64,000 nucleotides of DNA, taken from the NCBI RefSeq assembly GCF_003352085.1, contig NZ_CP025804.1:1488001-1552000 (forward strand), read 5' to 3'. The notes under the pieces are model-generated. The model was not told the origin of the DNA and ran no database searches. It saw nothing but the letters and a program-made list of their open reading frames with translations. Both the position numbers and the translations under genes were made by a program. Source of the stretch: Sulfitobacter sp. SK012 (GTDB lineage: Bacteria > Pseudomonadota > Alphaproteobacteria > Rhodobacterales > Rhodobacteraceae). This document shows, one piece after another, positions 55,115 through 63,857 of the stretch; the first letter of the stretch is position 1; every line of letters begins with the position of its first letter.

Positions 55115-56228
55115 AGGTTTACGCGTTGGCATCATCGGATGCGGTAATATTTCAACGGCCTACCTGACACTGGCCCCCATGTTCAAAGGCTATGAAATTG
55201 TCGCGGTTGCCGACATCAACATGGACAACGCAAACGCGCGGGCAGCTGAATTTGGTGTGCGCGCGGAAACGGTAGAGGCCCTATTGGCCGCGAGGGACGT
55301 GGACTTGGTCATCAACCTCACGATCCCTGCGGCGCACGTGGATGTGTCCCGCGCCATTTTGAACGCGGGCAAACACGTCTATTCAGAGAAACCCTTTGTT
55401 CTCAGCCTTACAGAAGCACAAGAGTTGGGCGAAATTGCAAAAGCATACAATCTGCGGATCGGATCAGCGCCAGACACATTTATGGGCGGTAGCCACCAAC
55501 TGGCCCGAAACCTCATTGATGCCGGTGCCGTTGGCAAAGTAACTTCTGGTGCAGCAGTCATCATGTCGAACGGCATGGAAGATTGGCATCCGAACCCTGA
55601 TTTCTTCTTTCAAAAGGGCGGTGGGCCAATCCTTGACCTCGGGCCCTATTATATCTGCAATCTGGTGCAGTTGCTTGGACCGGTGAAAAAGGTAACAAGC
55701 TTTACCGGAATGGCGAGCAACACCCGCACCATCGCCAACGGCCCCCGCGATGGTGAGACCGTGCCAGTAGAAACCCCGACCACGATCCATTCTGTGTTGT
55801 CGTTTGAAAGCGGCGCGATCGTTACGCTTCTGGCCAGTTGGGATGTTTGGGCCAGCAATCACCCCATCATGGAGCTTTATGGCTCTGAGGGGACATTGAA
55901 CCTGCCTGACCCGAACTTCTTTGGCGGCACTCTAACAGTGACAGAACGCAACGGTGACCCCGTCGAAAAGTCTTGGGATCACCCCTTCAACATTCCAAAT
56001 TTTGAGGAAACCCAAGCCAACTATCGCGGCGCAGGGTTGGCCGACATGGCCCTCGCCATCGCGGCAGACCGCCCGCACCGCTGCAATGACGCATTCGCGA
56101 CCCACGTGGTCGAGGTGATGACAGCGATCCTTGAGGCTGGCGAAACCGGAACCGTGATGACCATGACAACCACCTGTAGCAGGCCCGACGTGCTTGGCCC
56201 TGACGCGGCCCGCGCCCTGATGGCTTGA
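55107..56228 (+). CDS. Gfo/Idh/MocA-family sugar dehydrogenase 1
   Basis: The 373-residue NAD(P)-dependent oxidoreductase begins with a Rossmann fold (LRVGIIGCGNISTAYL). The EKP motif is in VYSEKPFVLS and the substrate-binding domain follows DLGPYYICNLVQLLGPV. Gfo/Idh/MocA enzymes oxidise secondary hydroxyls of sugars, often at C3. ATG 55107 overlaps the isomerase gene by 8 bp. It is one of two such enzymes here. Confidence 0.9.
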   Translation: MAEGLRVGIIGCGNISTAYLTLAPMFKGYEIVAVADINMDNANARAAEFGVRAETVEALLAARDVDLVINLTIPAAHVDVSRAILNAGKHVYSEKPFVLSLTEAQELGEIAKAYNLRIGSAPDTFMGGSHQLARNLIDAGAVGKVTSGAAVIMSNGMEDWHPNPDFFFQKGGGPILDLGPYYICNLVQLLGPVKKVTSFTGMASNTRTIANGPRDGETVPVETPTTIHSVLSFESGAIVTLLASWDVWASNHPIMELYGSEGTLNLPDPNFFGGTLTVTERNGDPVEKSWDHPFNIPNFEETQANYRGAGLADMALAIAADRPHRCNDAFATHVVEVMTAILEAGETGTVMTMTTTCSRPDVLGPDAARALMA

Positions 56229-56249
56229 TTGCAATTTACGGAGAGTAAG

Positions 56250-57305
56250 ATGACCCCTTCCATCAAAGGCCCCGCGCTGTTTTTGGCCCAGTTTCTGGGT
56301 GATGAAGCCCCGTTCAATTCCTTGCCCGTGATTGTCGAGTGGGCAGCGGGCTTGGGCTACAAAGGCGTGCAAATTCCGTCTTGGGACGCCCGGGTCTTTG
56401 ATTTGGACAAAGCTGCGTCCAGCAAAACCTATTGCGATGAAGTCGCTGGCATCTGCTCTGATCATGGCGTGACCATCACCGAGCTGTCGTGCCATTTGCA
56501 AAGCCAATTGGTTGCAGTGCATCCGGCTTACGACACAGCATTCGATGCCTTTGCGCCCGAAGATCTGTACGGCAAACCAGCTGAGCGGCAAGCATGGGCC
56601 GTGGATCAAGTTATCAAGGTTGCAAGAGCCTCGCAAAATCTTGGTCTTACAGGAGCCGTGGGGTTCACAGGTTCGCTTGCGTTTCCGTATCTTTATCCTT
56701 GGCCGCAGCGGCCTGCTGGCTTGATCGAGGAAGCCTTTGGCGAATTGGCCCGTCGATGGAAACCGATTTTGGACATCTATGACGCGGCAGGCGTTGATCT
56801 TGGCTTTGAAATCCACCCCGGTGAAGACGTGTTCGACGGCACGACGTTCGAGCGTTTCCTCGACGCCTTGGACAATCACCCGCGTTGCAAGATAACCTAT
56901 GACCCCTCCCACTTCTTATTGCAGCAAATGGACTATTTGGCATTCATCGACATCTACCACGACCGCATCAGCGCCTTTCACGTCAAGGATGCCGAATTCA
57001 ATCCAACGGGTAAACAGGGCGTTTATTCCGGCTATGCCGACTGGTCCGACCGGGCAGGCCGTTTCCGCTCGCTGGGCGACGGTCAGGTCGATTTCAAAGG
57101 CATCTTTTCCAAGCTTACCCAATACGGGTTCGATGGTTGGGCGGTACTTGAGTGGGAATGCTGTCTGAAGCATCCAGAACAGGGTGCCACTGAGGGTGCG
57201 CCCTTCATTGCCAACCATCTAATCCGTCAGACCGAACGGGCTTTTGACGATTTTGCAGGCGGGAAGTCTGATCCGGTGGCTTTGCGCAAAATGATGGGGT
57301 TCTAG
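56250..57305 (+). CDS. Sugar phosphate isomerase/epimerase-like TIM-barrel protein (351 aa)
   Basis: A second, larger member of the xylose-isomerase-like TIM-barrel family (VIVEWAAGLGYKGVQIPSWDARVFDLD at the start; DLGFEIHPGEDVFDGTTFERFL and ITYDPSHF in the metal-site strands; AFHVKDAEFN). Relatives include YcjR of E. coli (a 3-keto-sugar epimerase) and eliminases of the levoglucosan pathway. ATG 56250 follows GGAGAG. The two TIM-barrel genes differ in length (254 vs 351 aa) and may catalyse successive steps. Confidence 0.86.
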   Translation: MTPSIKGPALFLAQFLGDEAPFNSLPVIVEWAAGLGYKGVQIPSWDARVFDLDKAASSKTYCDEVAGICSDHGVTITELSCHLQSQLVAVHPAYDTAFDAFAPEDLYGKPAERQAWAVDQVIKVARASQNLGLTGAVGFTGSLAFPYLYPWPQRPAGLIEEAFGELARRWKPILDIYDAAGVDLGFEIHPGEDVFDGTTFERFLDALDNHPRCKITYDPSHFLLQQMDYLAFIDIYHDRISAFHVKDAEFNPTGKQGVYSGYADWSDRAGRFRSLGDGQVDFKGIFSKLTQYGFDGWAVLEWECCLKHPEQGATEGAPFIANHLIRQTERAFDDFAGGKSDPVALRKMMGF

Positions 57306-57306
57306 A

Positions 57307-58434
57307 ATGGCACCCCTGAAACTCGGCATGGTTGGCGGTGGGCAAGGTGCGTTTATCGGCGGCGTGCATCGCATGGCCGCACGTCTTGACGGTTGTTTCG
57401 ATCTGGTCGCGGGTGCCTTTTCGTCCGACCCTGCACGCGCCCACGCCTCTGCGGCGGAACTGGGCGTGGCAGCGAGCCGCTCCTATGCGGACTTCAAAGA
57501 CATGGCGAAAGCCGAAGCCGCGCGACCCGATGGGATCGACGCCGTGTCTATCGTCACACCCAACCACCTGCACGGCCCGATTGCAGAAGCGTTCTTGGCA
57601 CAAGATATTTCAGTCATCTGCGACAAGCCGATGACCGCGACACTGGCTCAAGCGACAAGCCTCTTGGCCGTAGCGCAGGTGTCTAAGGGGCACTTCTTTC
57701 TAACGCATAACTACACGGGCTACCCGATGATCCGGCAGGCCCGCCAGATGGTGGTTGAAGGCGCACTTGGTGAGATCAGGATCGTCGAGGCGAACTACCT
57801 GCAAGATTGGCTCAGCGTGAGCCCTGCTGAAGATAATAAACAGGCCAAATGGCGAACCGACCCCGCCCAATCGGGTGGTGGCGCAATCGGTGATATCGGA
57901 ACCCACGCCCATAACCTTGCGTGCTTCGTCTTGGGCCAACGCGCCACATCGCTGAGTGCGACACTGACCTCTCATGTCACGGGGCGTTTGGTCGATGATG
58001 ATGCCCGGATCTCTGTGCAATTCGCCGGCGGTGCGCAGGGCCATATCTGGGCCAGCCAAGTCGCAATCGGCAATGAGAATAACCTGACCTTGGCCGTCTA
58101 CGGCACCAAAGGATCACTGCGTTGGGCGCAGGAAAACCCAAACATTTTGTGGTTTACCCAACTTGGGCACGCGCCTCAAATGATCACCCGCGGCGGCACA
58201 GCTGCAAGCTCGGCCGCCTCCGCCGTGACGCGAATTCCCGCAGGCCATCCGGAAGGCTATCTGGAGGCTTTCGCAACGCTCTATCGAGAGGCTGCAGCAG
58301 TTATCTCATCGCAGGGCAAGTTAGGTGGCACAATTGGCATCCAAGACGCACTCGATGGAGTGCTCTTTGTAGACGCCTGCCAGCGTTCATCACAGGGAGG
58401 GGCATCTTGGATCGACCTTCGCCCAAGCATTTGA
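57307..58434 (+). CDS. Gfo/Idh/MocA-family sugar dehydrogenase 2
   Basis: A 375-residue oxidoreductase with Rossmann start LKLGMVGGGQGAFIGGVHRMAARLDG, the EKP-like segment VICDKPMT, and the catalytic-domain segment GGGAIGDIGTHAHNL. It lies directly (2 bp) after the TIM-barrel gene, completing the catabolic set. The same family occurs in YcjS and levoglucosan-dehydrogenase-type enzymes. It could oxidise the substrate or reduce an intermediate back to glucose. Confidence 0.9.
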   Translation: MAPLKLGMVGGGQGAFIGGVHRMAARLDGCFDLVAGAFSSDPARAHASAAELGVAASRSYADFKDMAKAEAARPDGIDAVSIVTPNHLHGPIAEAFLAQDISVICDKPMTATLAQATSLLAVAQVSKGHFFLTHNYTGYPMIRQARQMVVEGALGEIRIVEANYLQDWLSVSPAEDNKQAKWRTDPAQSGGGAIGDIGTHAHNLACFVLGQRATSLSATLTSHVTGRLVDDDARISVQFAGGAQGHIWASQVAIGNENNLTLAVYGTKGSLRWAQENPNILWFTQLGHAPQMITRGGTAASSAASAVTRIPAGHPEGYLEAFATLYREAAAVISSQGKLGGTIGIQDALDGVLFVDACQRSSQGGASWIDLRPSI

Positions 58435-58832
58435 AGTGTACCATTTACACGAATTGTGACCCTCCCATTGCAATCTTCTTGTTGCAAAAAGTCCACGGCT
58501 TCCCACGACTAAAAATTGAGACCCCACCTGCAAGAAAAAAGTGCGGCGTGCCGAAAAAAATGCTGCGCGATACATGGATGACCGCCACTTGGGCCGCAAA
58601 GTAGTTTTGTATCGAACGGTGGATGCTGATGCGGGGTCGAACAATCGGTAGTTGTTTCATAGGTATACCGATACCTGACATTCGCTGCGAAACGGCATTT
58701 CGGTAAAGTGGGCTCAGTGCCGTCATCTGACGATTTTTGTCGGATGACTGGTTCGGGATGGATAGCGGACCTTGCGATGGTCGATTCCATTCACCCATGT
58801 AACGTGATTCATGTGCGACAGGAGGATTGTCC
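58435..58832. other. Intergenic region and IS5 left flank
   Basis: About 400 bp after the sugar operon. Minus-strand frames (58390-58960) read across the IS start and lack motifs. GGGCTCAGTGCCGTCAT at 58710 weakly matches the reverse complement of ATGAGTCCAGAGCCT at 59587, suggesting the left terminal repeat of the IS5 element; exact ends are not settled. Confidence 0.4.
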
Positions 58833-59590
58833 ATGTCGCATCTATTCTGGCTCGACCAAGAGCGTCTCAACCGCATCAAGCATATGTTCCCAAAGCCACG
58901 GGGGGTTGCTCGTGCTGACGACCGAAAGGTTCTCAGCGGCATCATCCATGTCATTCGCAATGGCTTGCGCTGGCGGGACGCTCCGTCCGATTATGGGCCA
59001 CATAAGACGCTTTACAACCGATGGGCTCGATGGTCCCAGATGGGCGTCTTTGCGCGCATCCTGACCGAATTGGCCGCTCAAGGCGATGAAACAGGCACGC
59101 TAATGATTGATGCGACCCACCTGAAGACCCATCGTACAGCGTCCAGCATGGGGCTTAAAAAGGGGGGCGTGGACGCCTCATTGGCCGCACCAAGGGTGGC
59201 CTGAACTCCAAACTCCATGCTGTGACCGATGCGGTGGGTCGTCCAATTCAGCTATTCCTGACAGCGGGGAACGTCAGCGACTACATCGGCGCACGGGCGC
59301 TTTTACCCTCACTACCTGCTGCGGAATGGATGTTAGCGGATCGCGGATATGATGCCGACTGGTTCCGAGAAGGCTTGAAAGAAAGAAGCATTAAACCCTG
59401 CATCCCATCGCGGCGGAACCGCAAAGACGTCATCCAACATGACACCAAGATTTATCGAAGCCGTCACAAGATTGAGAACATGTTTGGGCGGCTGAAAGAC
59501 TGGCGCAGGGTCGCAACCCGCTATGACAGGTGCCCTGTTATCTTCATGTCTGCCATCACCCTTGCGGCAACGGTCTTGTTTTGGTTATGA
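58833..59590 (+). mobile_element. IS5-family (IS427-group) element, transposase in two frames
   Basis: Two consecutive frames encode one DDE transposase. The first (58833-59204) starts MSHLFWLDQERLNRIKHMFP and holds the N-terminal domain and Asp in MIDATHLK. The second contains YDADWF and the Glu-containing KIENMFGRLKDWRRVATRYD. The overlap has a slippery AAAAAGGGGGG run (59157-59168), and the continuation in the -1 frame reads GRLIGRTKGGLNSKLHAVT, the canonical family sequence. This is typical IS427-group programmed frameshifting. ATG 58833 follows AGGAGG. It looks potentially active; the ends are undefined. Confidence 0.87.
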
Positions 59591-59766
59591 GTCCAGAGCC
59601 TAGGGACGTTGAGAATATGGAAGAAATACGTTCGGACCTGAACAATGAGAGCGGGTGTTGGTTGGGTGACGGCAATAGCAGTGTTAGCTGGTGATCTTTT
59701 TCTGTCCGCAACGAGCAATCAAGCTGTTTGCAAAAATTCCAATATGGGTTGAAGAAGGAAGAATGC

Positions 59767-60582
59767 ATGTATTTCGCGATTGACGATACCTACGGATCCT
59801 CGCAACTAGCCCCATCTAGGTTCGTAACCGCTGAAAGGAGAACGCATGTTGCGGTGGCCTTCTCCGCCGAACAAGTTGATGAAATTCGCCACCAAATGCG
59901 ATCATTGATCGCCTACGTGAACCGCGATCTCGAAGTGAAAGTTGGAGAGTTTCACTTCACAGATATTTTCAATCGGATTGGGCCATGGAAAGACTGCGCT
60001 AATAGCGGTGCCAACATTGCTGTGTTTGAGGCATTCGTAAATATCTACAATATCAACAGATGGCCGGTCTTTGTGCAAACAGTTGACAGCCGAACATTTG
60101 CAGACCACGGAATCGAAAATTTCTCTGGGAAACTGGAGGGGTTCGATCTATCAAAAAAAAGCGATCAGAGCCTATTCCTTCTTCTGATCAAAATTCGATC
60201 TGAGTTTCCACCTGCGCCTAAAAAAATTAGGGTGCTGATCGATGAAGGACCGAAACGAAAAACCGGCACTAAGTTGGGCTCCTCCATTTTTCGAGATTAT
60301 TCGGATCGACTTGAAGCCAGCTTCGCCAGTAGCCTTGAAGAGCCATTACTCCAAATTGCGGATTTCGTAGCCTACTCCGTAAACAGGTTGACCAACCTGA
60401 CCTACAAGGAAAATCGGACCGAATTTGACACTGAGATTCTCGAACTGCTTGGGTCCATTAAATGGAACAGCCGAGACTTGTTGCCGCAAGTGGGAAGCCG
60501 GAAGGACTTGGCCGCGGATGCGGACGAAGCACACGCCAGATATCGCTCTTCTATTGGTTTGGTAAGACGAAAGAAGTCTTGA
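59767..60582 (+). CDS. DUF3800 domain protein
   Basis: This is a 271-residue protein of the DUF3800 family, which has an RNase H-like fold: an N-terminal YFAIDDTYGSS with an acidic pair, a central VLIDEGPKRK, and the C-terminal LLQIADFVAYSVNRL where the family places its late Asp. DUF3800 proteins are predicted nucleases or transposase relatives, often found in accessory DNA and defence islands, but no partner is encoded here. ATG 59767 follows GAAGGAAG; an upstream TTG would add 13 residues. It lies ~170 bp after the IS5 element and may have come with it. Confidence 0.7.
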   Translation: MYFAIDDTYGSSQLAPSRFVTAERRTHVAVAFSAEQVDEIRHQMRSLIAYVNRDLEVKVGEFHFTDIFNRIGPWKDCANSGANIAVFEAFVNIYNINRWPVFVQTVDSRTFADHGIENFSGKLEGFDLSKKSDQSLFLLLIKIRSEFPPAPKKIRVLIDEGPKRKTGTKLGSSIFRDYSDRLEASFASSLEEPLLQIADFVAYSVNRLTNLTYKENRTEFDTEILELLGSIKWNSRDLLPQVGSRKDLAADADEAHARYRSSIGLVRRKKS

Positions 60583-60869
60583 CTGAGCGTTGGGCGCGGC
60601 CTCGCCGGTACACCTTCGCTGACTGGATCAGATTGGAAATATGAGGTCTTGCGCACTTGGTAACGGACAATGCGCACTACCTACCTCGCATTTGGGCTCT
60701 CAGCCGTTATCCGAGTCACATCTGTCAGATGTCGCGTCTATCGTGCTGAGTGGTCGTTCGCGAACTTTCGCGGTCGGGTTCAGGTCCAGCTTCTATAGCT
60801 GTCCTACTGCGCCTAATTGATAATCAATCTTTTGCTCGCGGTGTTTTAACTATTTGACGTTCAATGGGT
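60583..60869. other. Intergenic region, no credible gene
   Basis: Between the DUF3800 gene and the broken cupredoxin gene. No frame here has a domain. The minus strand at about 60830-60945 encodes an out-of-frame GSEVTGIVAENVAS tail that may be left over from a rearranged gene. Confidence 0.4.
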
Positions 60870-61109
60870 TCAATTCATTTCTGACCTGGCTTGCAACGTT
60901 CTCTGCAACAATGCCTGTGACTTCGGACCCGGCGAACGTCCATCCCCCAGCTGGACATGGATGGTATCTGGAACAAACTTGAAGCGTTGAATCTTCACTT
61001 CATGAAGAGTTGGCTGATCAGCAAATGACGTTATCGGGGTCAAAGTAACGACGGTCGCTGATGCGACCGCCTCCACTATTGCTGAACGCCTTGTTACAAG
61101 CACGACCAT
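60870..61109 (-). pseudogene. Cupredoxin-like protein, truncated
   Basis: The N-terminal ~55 residues, after a TAT-like start (MVVLVTRRSAIVEAVA), read HEVKIQRFKFVPDTIHVQLGD, the first beta-strands of a plastocyanin-like copper protein. After GD the frame diverges into a non-homologous tail, so the copper-site residues (the His/Cys/Met cluster) are missing. A different frame on this strand then reads GSEVTGIVAENVASQVRNELNP, possibly from another gene. The start codon overlaps the DUF4142 stop (TAATG), indicating an operon. It appears to be a relic. Confidence 0.7.
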
Positions 61110-61633
61110 TAGTTAACAGCCTTGACCATCATTTCTGCATGACCTTCATGGACCTTGAAGATTTCGAGGCCTTGCTGAAACAGTGCGCGAACTTCTTCGT
61201 TGTCGATGTTCGGGATCATTGCGCCCTCAACCAGGCCGTTGACCGTTTGATGATAGGCCAGTTCGTTGGCCGCATAGGCTTTGTCGAACTCTGCGCCGCG
61301 AAGTTCTGACAAGTCATTGATGATCTTTTCCGCACCTTCATTGAGAGCTTGGCTAAAGAAATTGTCCTGCGCTGTTGCGCCCAATTTATCGAGCAATCCT
61401 AATGCAGAAGCATTCACAGCCGTGTGGTCGCTGATCATTGTGTTGGCGAATGTGTGAATGTCAGGGTTGGTCGAAATCGCAAGCGCCAGATGGGCGTAGC
61501 GGATATCAATGTTGTCGGCAGTATATGCGATATGCGCCATTTCCAGATCGTTGAGTTCGGCAACTTCCTGAGCCGATGCCTGCGCCGCAAACACTGCGGA
61601 TGCGATAGCAATGGCTGATACGAGAATCTTCAT
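61109..61633 (-). CDS. Exported DUF4142 protein
   Basis: A 174-residue protein with a Sec signal peptide ending ASAQEV (MKILVSAIAIASAVFAAQASA). The mature part is helical, with DLEMAHIAYTADNIDIRYAHLAL and ISDHTAVNASALGLL, matching the DUF4142 (ferritin-like putative outer-membrane) family, and a repeated MISDHTAVN/MIPNIDNEEV pattern. Function unknown. The start ATG follows GGAGCACAAA. It is first in an operon with the broken cupredoxin gene. Confidence 0.8.
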   Translation of the reverse strand: MKILVSAIAIASAVFAAQASAQEVAELNDLEMAHIAYTADNIDIRYAHLALAISTNPDIHTFANTMISDHTAVNASALGLLDKLGATAQDNFFSQALNEGAEKIINDLSELRGAEFDKAYAANELAYHQTVNGLVEGAMIPNIDNEEVRALFQQGLEIFKVHEGHAEMMVKAVN

Positions 61634-61769
61634 TTTGTGCTCCATTTTGACTTTCTGTGCACTCTCACTACCCGTCATAGACCCTGCCGTTACATGCTTA
61701 CTCGTCCACAATTTTGTGCAGATCGTTCAGACATCTGTACTAAAGCAGAAAGCTGTGCGTCTATGAGGT

Positions 61770-62726
61770 ATGCTAGATCTTGTCAGCGATATCCTCACCA
61801 GACTAACCATGCGCGGTTCACTGTATTTCCGTACGTCCTTCACCAAACCATGGGGAGTGGCCGTACCAGCATACGAAAACGTCGCGCGGTTTCACTTTGC
61901 ACAACGCGGCAGTTGCCTGGTGAAAGTGGCGGGCACCGAGGAGCCCATTCTTTTGGCGCAAGGTGATTTGATCATCATCCCCCACGGGTCGCAGCACGAT
62001 CTATATTGCGGGCATGAACCTGAGAATACTATTCTGCCGCTTGATACAGTGTTGGAAAGATCGGGCTACACCGGCTCCGGCGTTCTTGTTTACGGGGGCA
62101 ATGAACCCCAAAGTGAAACCCAGCTCATCTGCGGACACTTTTCGTTCGAAAAACGCGCGCACCACGTTTTGATTGATCGGTTGCCGCCATACATCCACCT
62201 TAAGAACTACGGTGAGGCCGCTGGGAAATGGATGGAATCGACCTTACGCGTTATTGGTGATGAAGCCGGTGGGCAGCGGTTGGGTGGCGATTTGATTGCA
62301 TTGAAAATGTCGGAAGCCATCTTCGCTCAGGCCATTCGCAGTTTTATCGAAAGCAACGATGCAACTGAATGCGGCCTCGGCGCGTTTTCCGACCTAAATT
62401 TGCAACGTGCTTTAGGTGTTTTTCATAAGACACCGGACAAGGCCTGGACCGTTGAAGCGCTTGCCCAGGAGGCCGGAATGTCACGGACTGGTTTTGCAGT
62501 GTTATTTCAGAAGAAGATGACAATGACACCGATGCAGTACGTTACCAACTGGCGCATAGAGATTGCCAAAAAACTCCTTACGAACCCCGCAAATACCCTG
62601 ACAGACGCAGCCGAAGGCGCAGGTTATGCCTCGGATTCTGCATTTTCGCGCGTGTTCAAAAAGGAGACCGGAATGACCCCTGCTGGGTTTAGAAAAGAAA
62701 GTTCCGCAAATCGTCCTGATCTTTGA
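61770..62726 (+). CDS. AraC-family transcriptional regulator with cupin N-terminus
   Basis: The 318-residue regulator has an N-terminal cupin-type effector domain (ENVARFHFAQRGSCLVKVAGTEEPILLAQGDLIIIPHGSQHDL) and C-terminal two helix-turn-helix AraC DNA-binding motifs (WTVEALAQEAGMSRTGFAVLFQKK, then TLTDAAEGAGYASDSAFSRVFKKETGMTPAGFRK). It is divergent from the DUF4142 gene, so it may regulate it. The effector is unknown. Confidence 0.9.
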   Translation: MLDLVSDILTRLTMRGSLYFRTSFTKPWGVAVPAYENVARFHFAQRGSCLVKVAGTEEPILLAQGDLIIIPHGSQHDLYCGHEPENTILPLDTVLERSGYTGSGVLVYGGNEPQSETQLICGHFSFEKRAHHVLIDRLPPYIHLKNYGEAAGKWMESTLRVIGDEAGGQRLGGDLIALKMSEAIFAQAIRSFIESNDATECGLGAFSDLNLQRALGVFHKTPDKAWTVEALAQEAGMSRTGFAVLFQKKMTMTPMQYVTNWRIEIAKKLLTNPANTLTDAAEGAGYASDSAFSRVFKKETGMTPAGFRKESSANRPDL

Positions 62727-62836
62727 ACGATCAAGCATAATTTTGGAACGTATGCGCATAGTTTAATCTCTGGTTCTGACTACTTTCTCCTTATCGATGT
62801 AAATCAGTGCATCACAAACAAGGGAAAGAAAACACC

Positions 62837-63205
62837 ATGTTTCCACGCTTCATAACCAAGTCTATCCATGCCTACCTCGATTATCCCGTTGCATTTGGCC
62901 TGATGGCCATGCCGTTCTTTTTTGGTTTAGGAGAAGGTAACATGCTTGCATTTTGGCTGTCCGTCCTAACAGGCGTAGCAGCACTCTTGCTGACAGTCCT
63001 CACCGACCATCACTTAGGCATCTTCCGGATCTTGCCCTACGGTCTACACCTTGCCGTCGATGCTGCGGTCGGCATTGCTTTTGTGGCGGCCCCTTTGGCG
63101 TTGGGTTTTGTTGGGATCGAGTTTTGGTACTATATGGTTCTTGGCTTAACTGTACTGGCAGTTGTTGGGATGCATAAATCTGAAGACGCCGCTGTGATGG
63201 CCTAG
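62837..63205 (+). CDS. Small four-helix inner-membrane protein (SPW repeat-like)
   Basis: This 122-residue protein has four transmembrane helices in two similar halves, starting MFPRFITKSIHAYLDYPVAFGLMAMPFFFGLG. The pattern of two paired helices per half resembles SPW-type membrane proteins. It has no catalytic motif and no known function. ATG 62837 follows AGGGAAAG. It is 110 bp downstream of the AraC regulator and could be its target. Confidence 0.7.
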   Translation: MFPRFITKSIHAYLDYPVAFGLMAMPFFFGLGEGNMLAFWLSVLTGVAALLLTVLTDHHLGIFRILPYGLHLAVDAAVGIAFVAAPLALGFVGIEFWYYMVLGLTVLAVVGMHKSEDAAVMA

Positions 63206-63272
63206 GCCGGAATGACGAATTGTTGGGGGCGCTACGATGTAGGTGCCCCCATTTTTGTTGGAGGGAACAAGG

Positions 63273-63857
63273 GTGATTGTTAACGATTCAGATGGTCTGC
63301 TGAAGGAAATTCGGGCCTGCGCCGAATGCAAAGGCCTGCCATTGGGGCCGCGCCCGATTGTTCAGTTTAGCACGAATTCAAAGCTGTTGATCGTTGGGCA
63401 AGCGCCGGGCAGGATAACTCATAACAAAGGCATTCCTTTTGATGATCCATCGGGAAACCGCCTAAGAGATTGGCTCGGCATTGGACGAGACGAATTCTAT
63501 GATGCTCAAAAACTTGCCATTGTGCCAATGGGGTTTTGTTTTCCCGGAACCGGAAAAGGCGGTGATCTGCCTCCCCGATCAGAGTGTGCGGCGGCGTGGC
63601 GAAATCGTATCTTAGAAACCCTAACTTCAGTAGAACTGACCTTGATAATCGGGCGGTACGCAATCGATTGGCACCAGCCAGACCAGGGCTCACGATCTGT
63701 GACTGAGGCGGTGAAAGATTGGAGGCAGTTGTGGCCGAACAAGTTAATTCTTCCACACCCAAGCCCACGCAATAACCGATGGTTAAAACAAAACCCTTGG
63801 TTTGACGAGGAAGTCATTCCTGTGCTGCGGGTAAAAGTTGGTGAGCTATTTAAGTAG
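63273..63857 (+). CDS. Uracil-DNA glycosylase-family protein
   Basis: A 194-residue protein of the uracil-DNA glycosylase superfamily. LLIVGQAPGRITH matches the family nucleotide-binding motif (GQAPG), the Pro-rich LPPRSECAAAW segment is present, and the late His motif is ILPHPSPRNNRWLKQNPWF. GFCFPGTGKGGD is another conserved loop. It lacks the N-terminal Cys cluster of Fe-S family 4/5 enzymes apart from CAEC near the start, so its exact family is open. It probably removes damaged bases or acts on nucleotides. GTG 63273 follows GGAGGGA. Confidence 0.82.
   Translation: MIVNDSDGLLKEIRACAECKGLPLGPRPIVQFSTNSKLLIVGQAPGRITHNKGIPFDDPSGNRLRDWLGIGRDEFYDAQKLAIVPMGFCFPGTGKGGDLPPRSECAAAWRNRILETLTSVELTLIIGRYAIDWHQPDQGSRSVTEAVKDWRQLWPNKLILPHPSPRNNRWLKQNPWFDEEVIPVLRVKVGELFK

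Noticed and set aside
61637..61966. 109-residue plus-strand frame overlapping the AraC gene start
   Set aside because: Shadow of the AraC-family regulator in another frame and lacks its own features.
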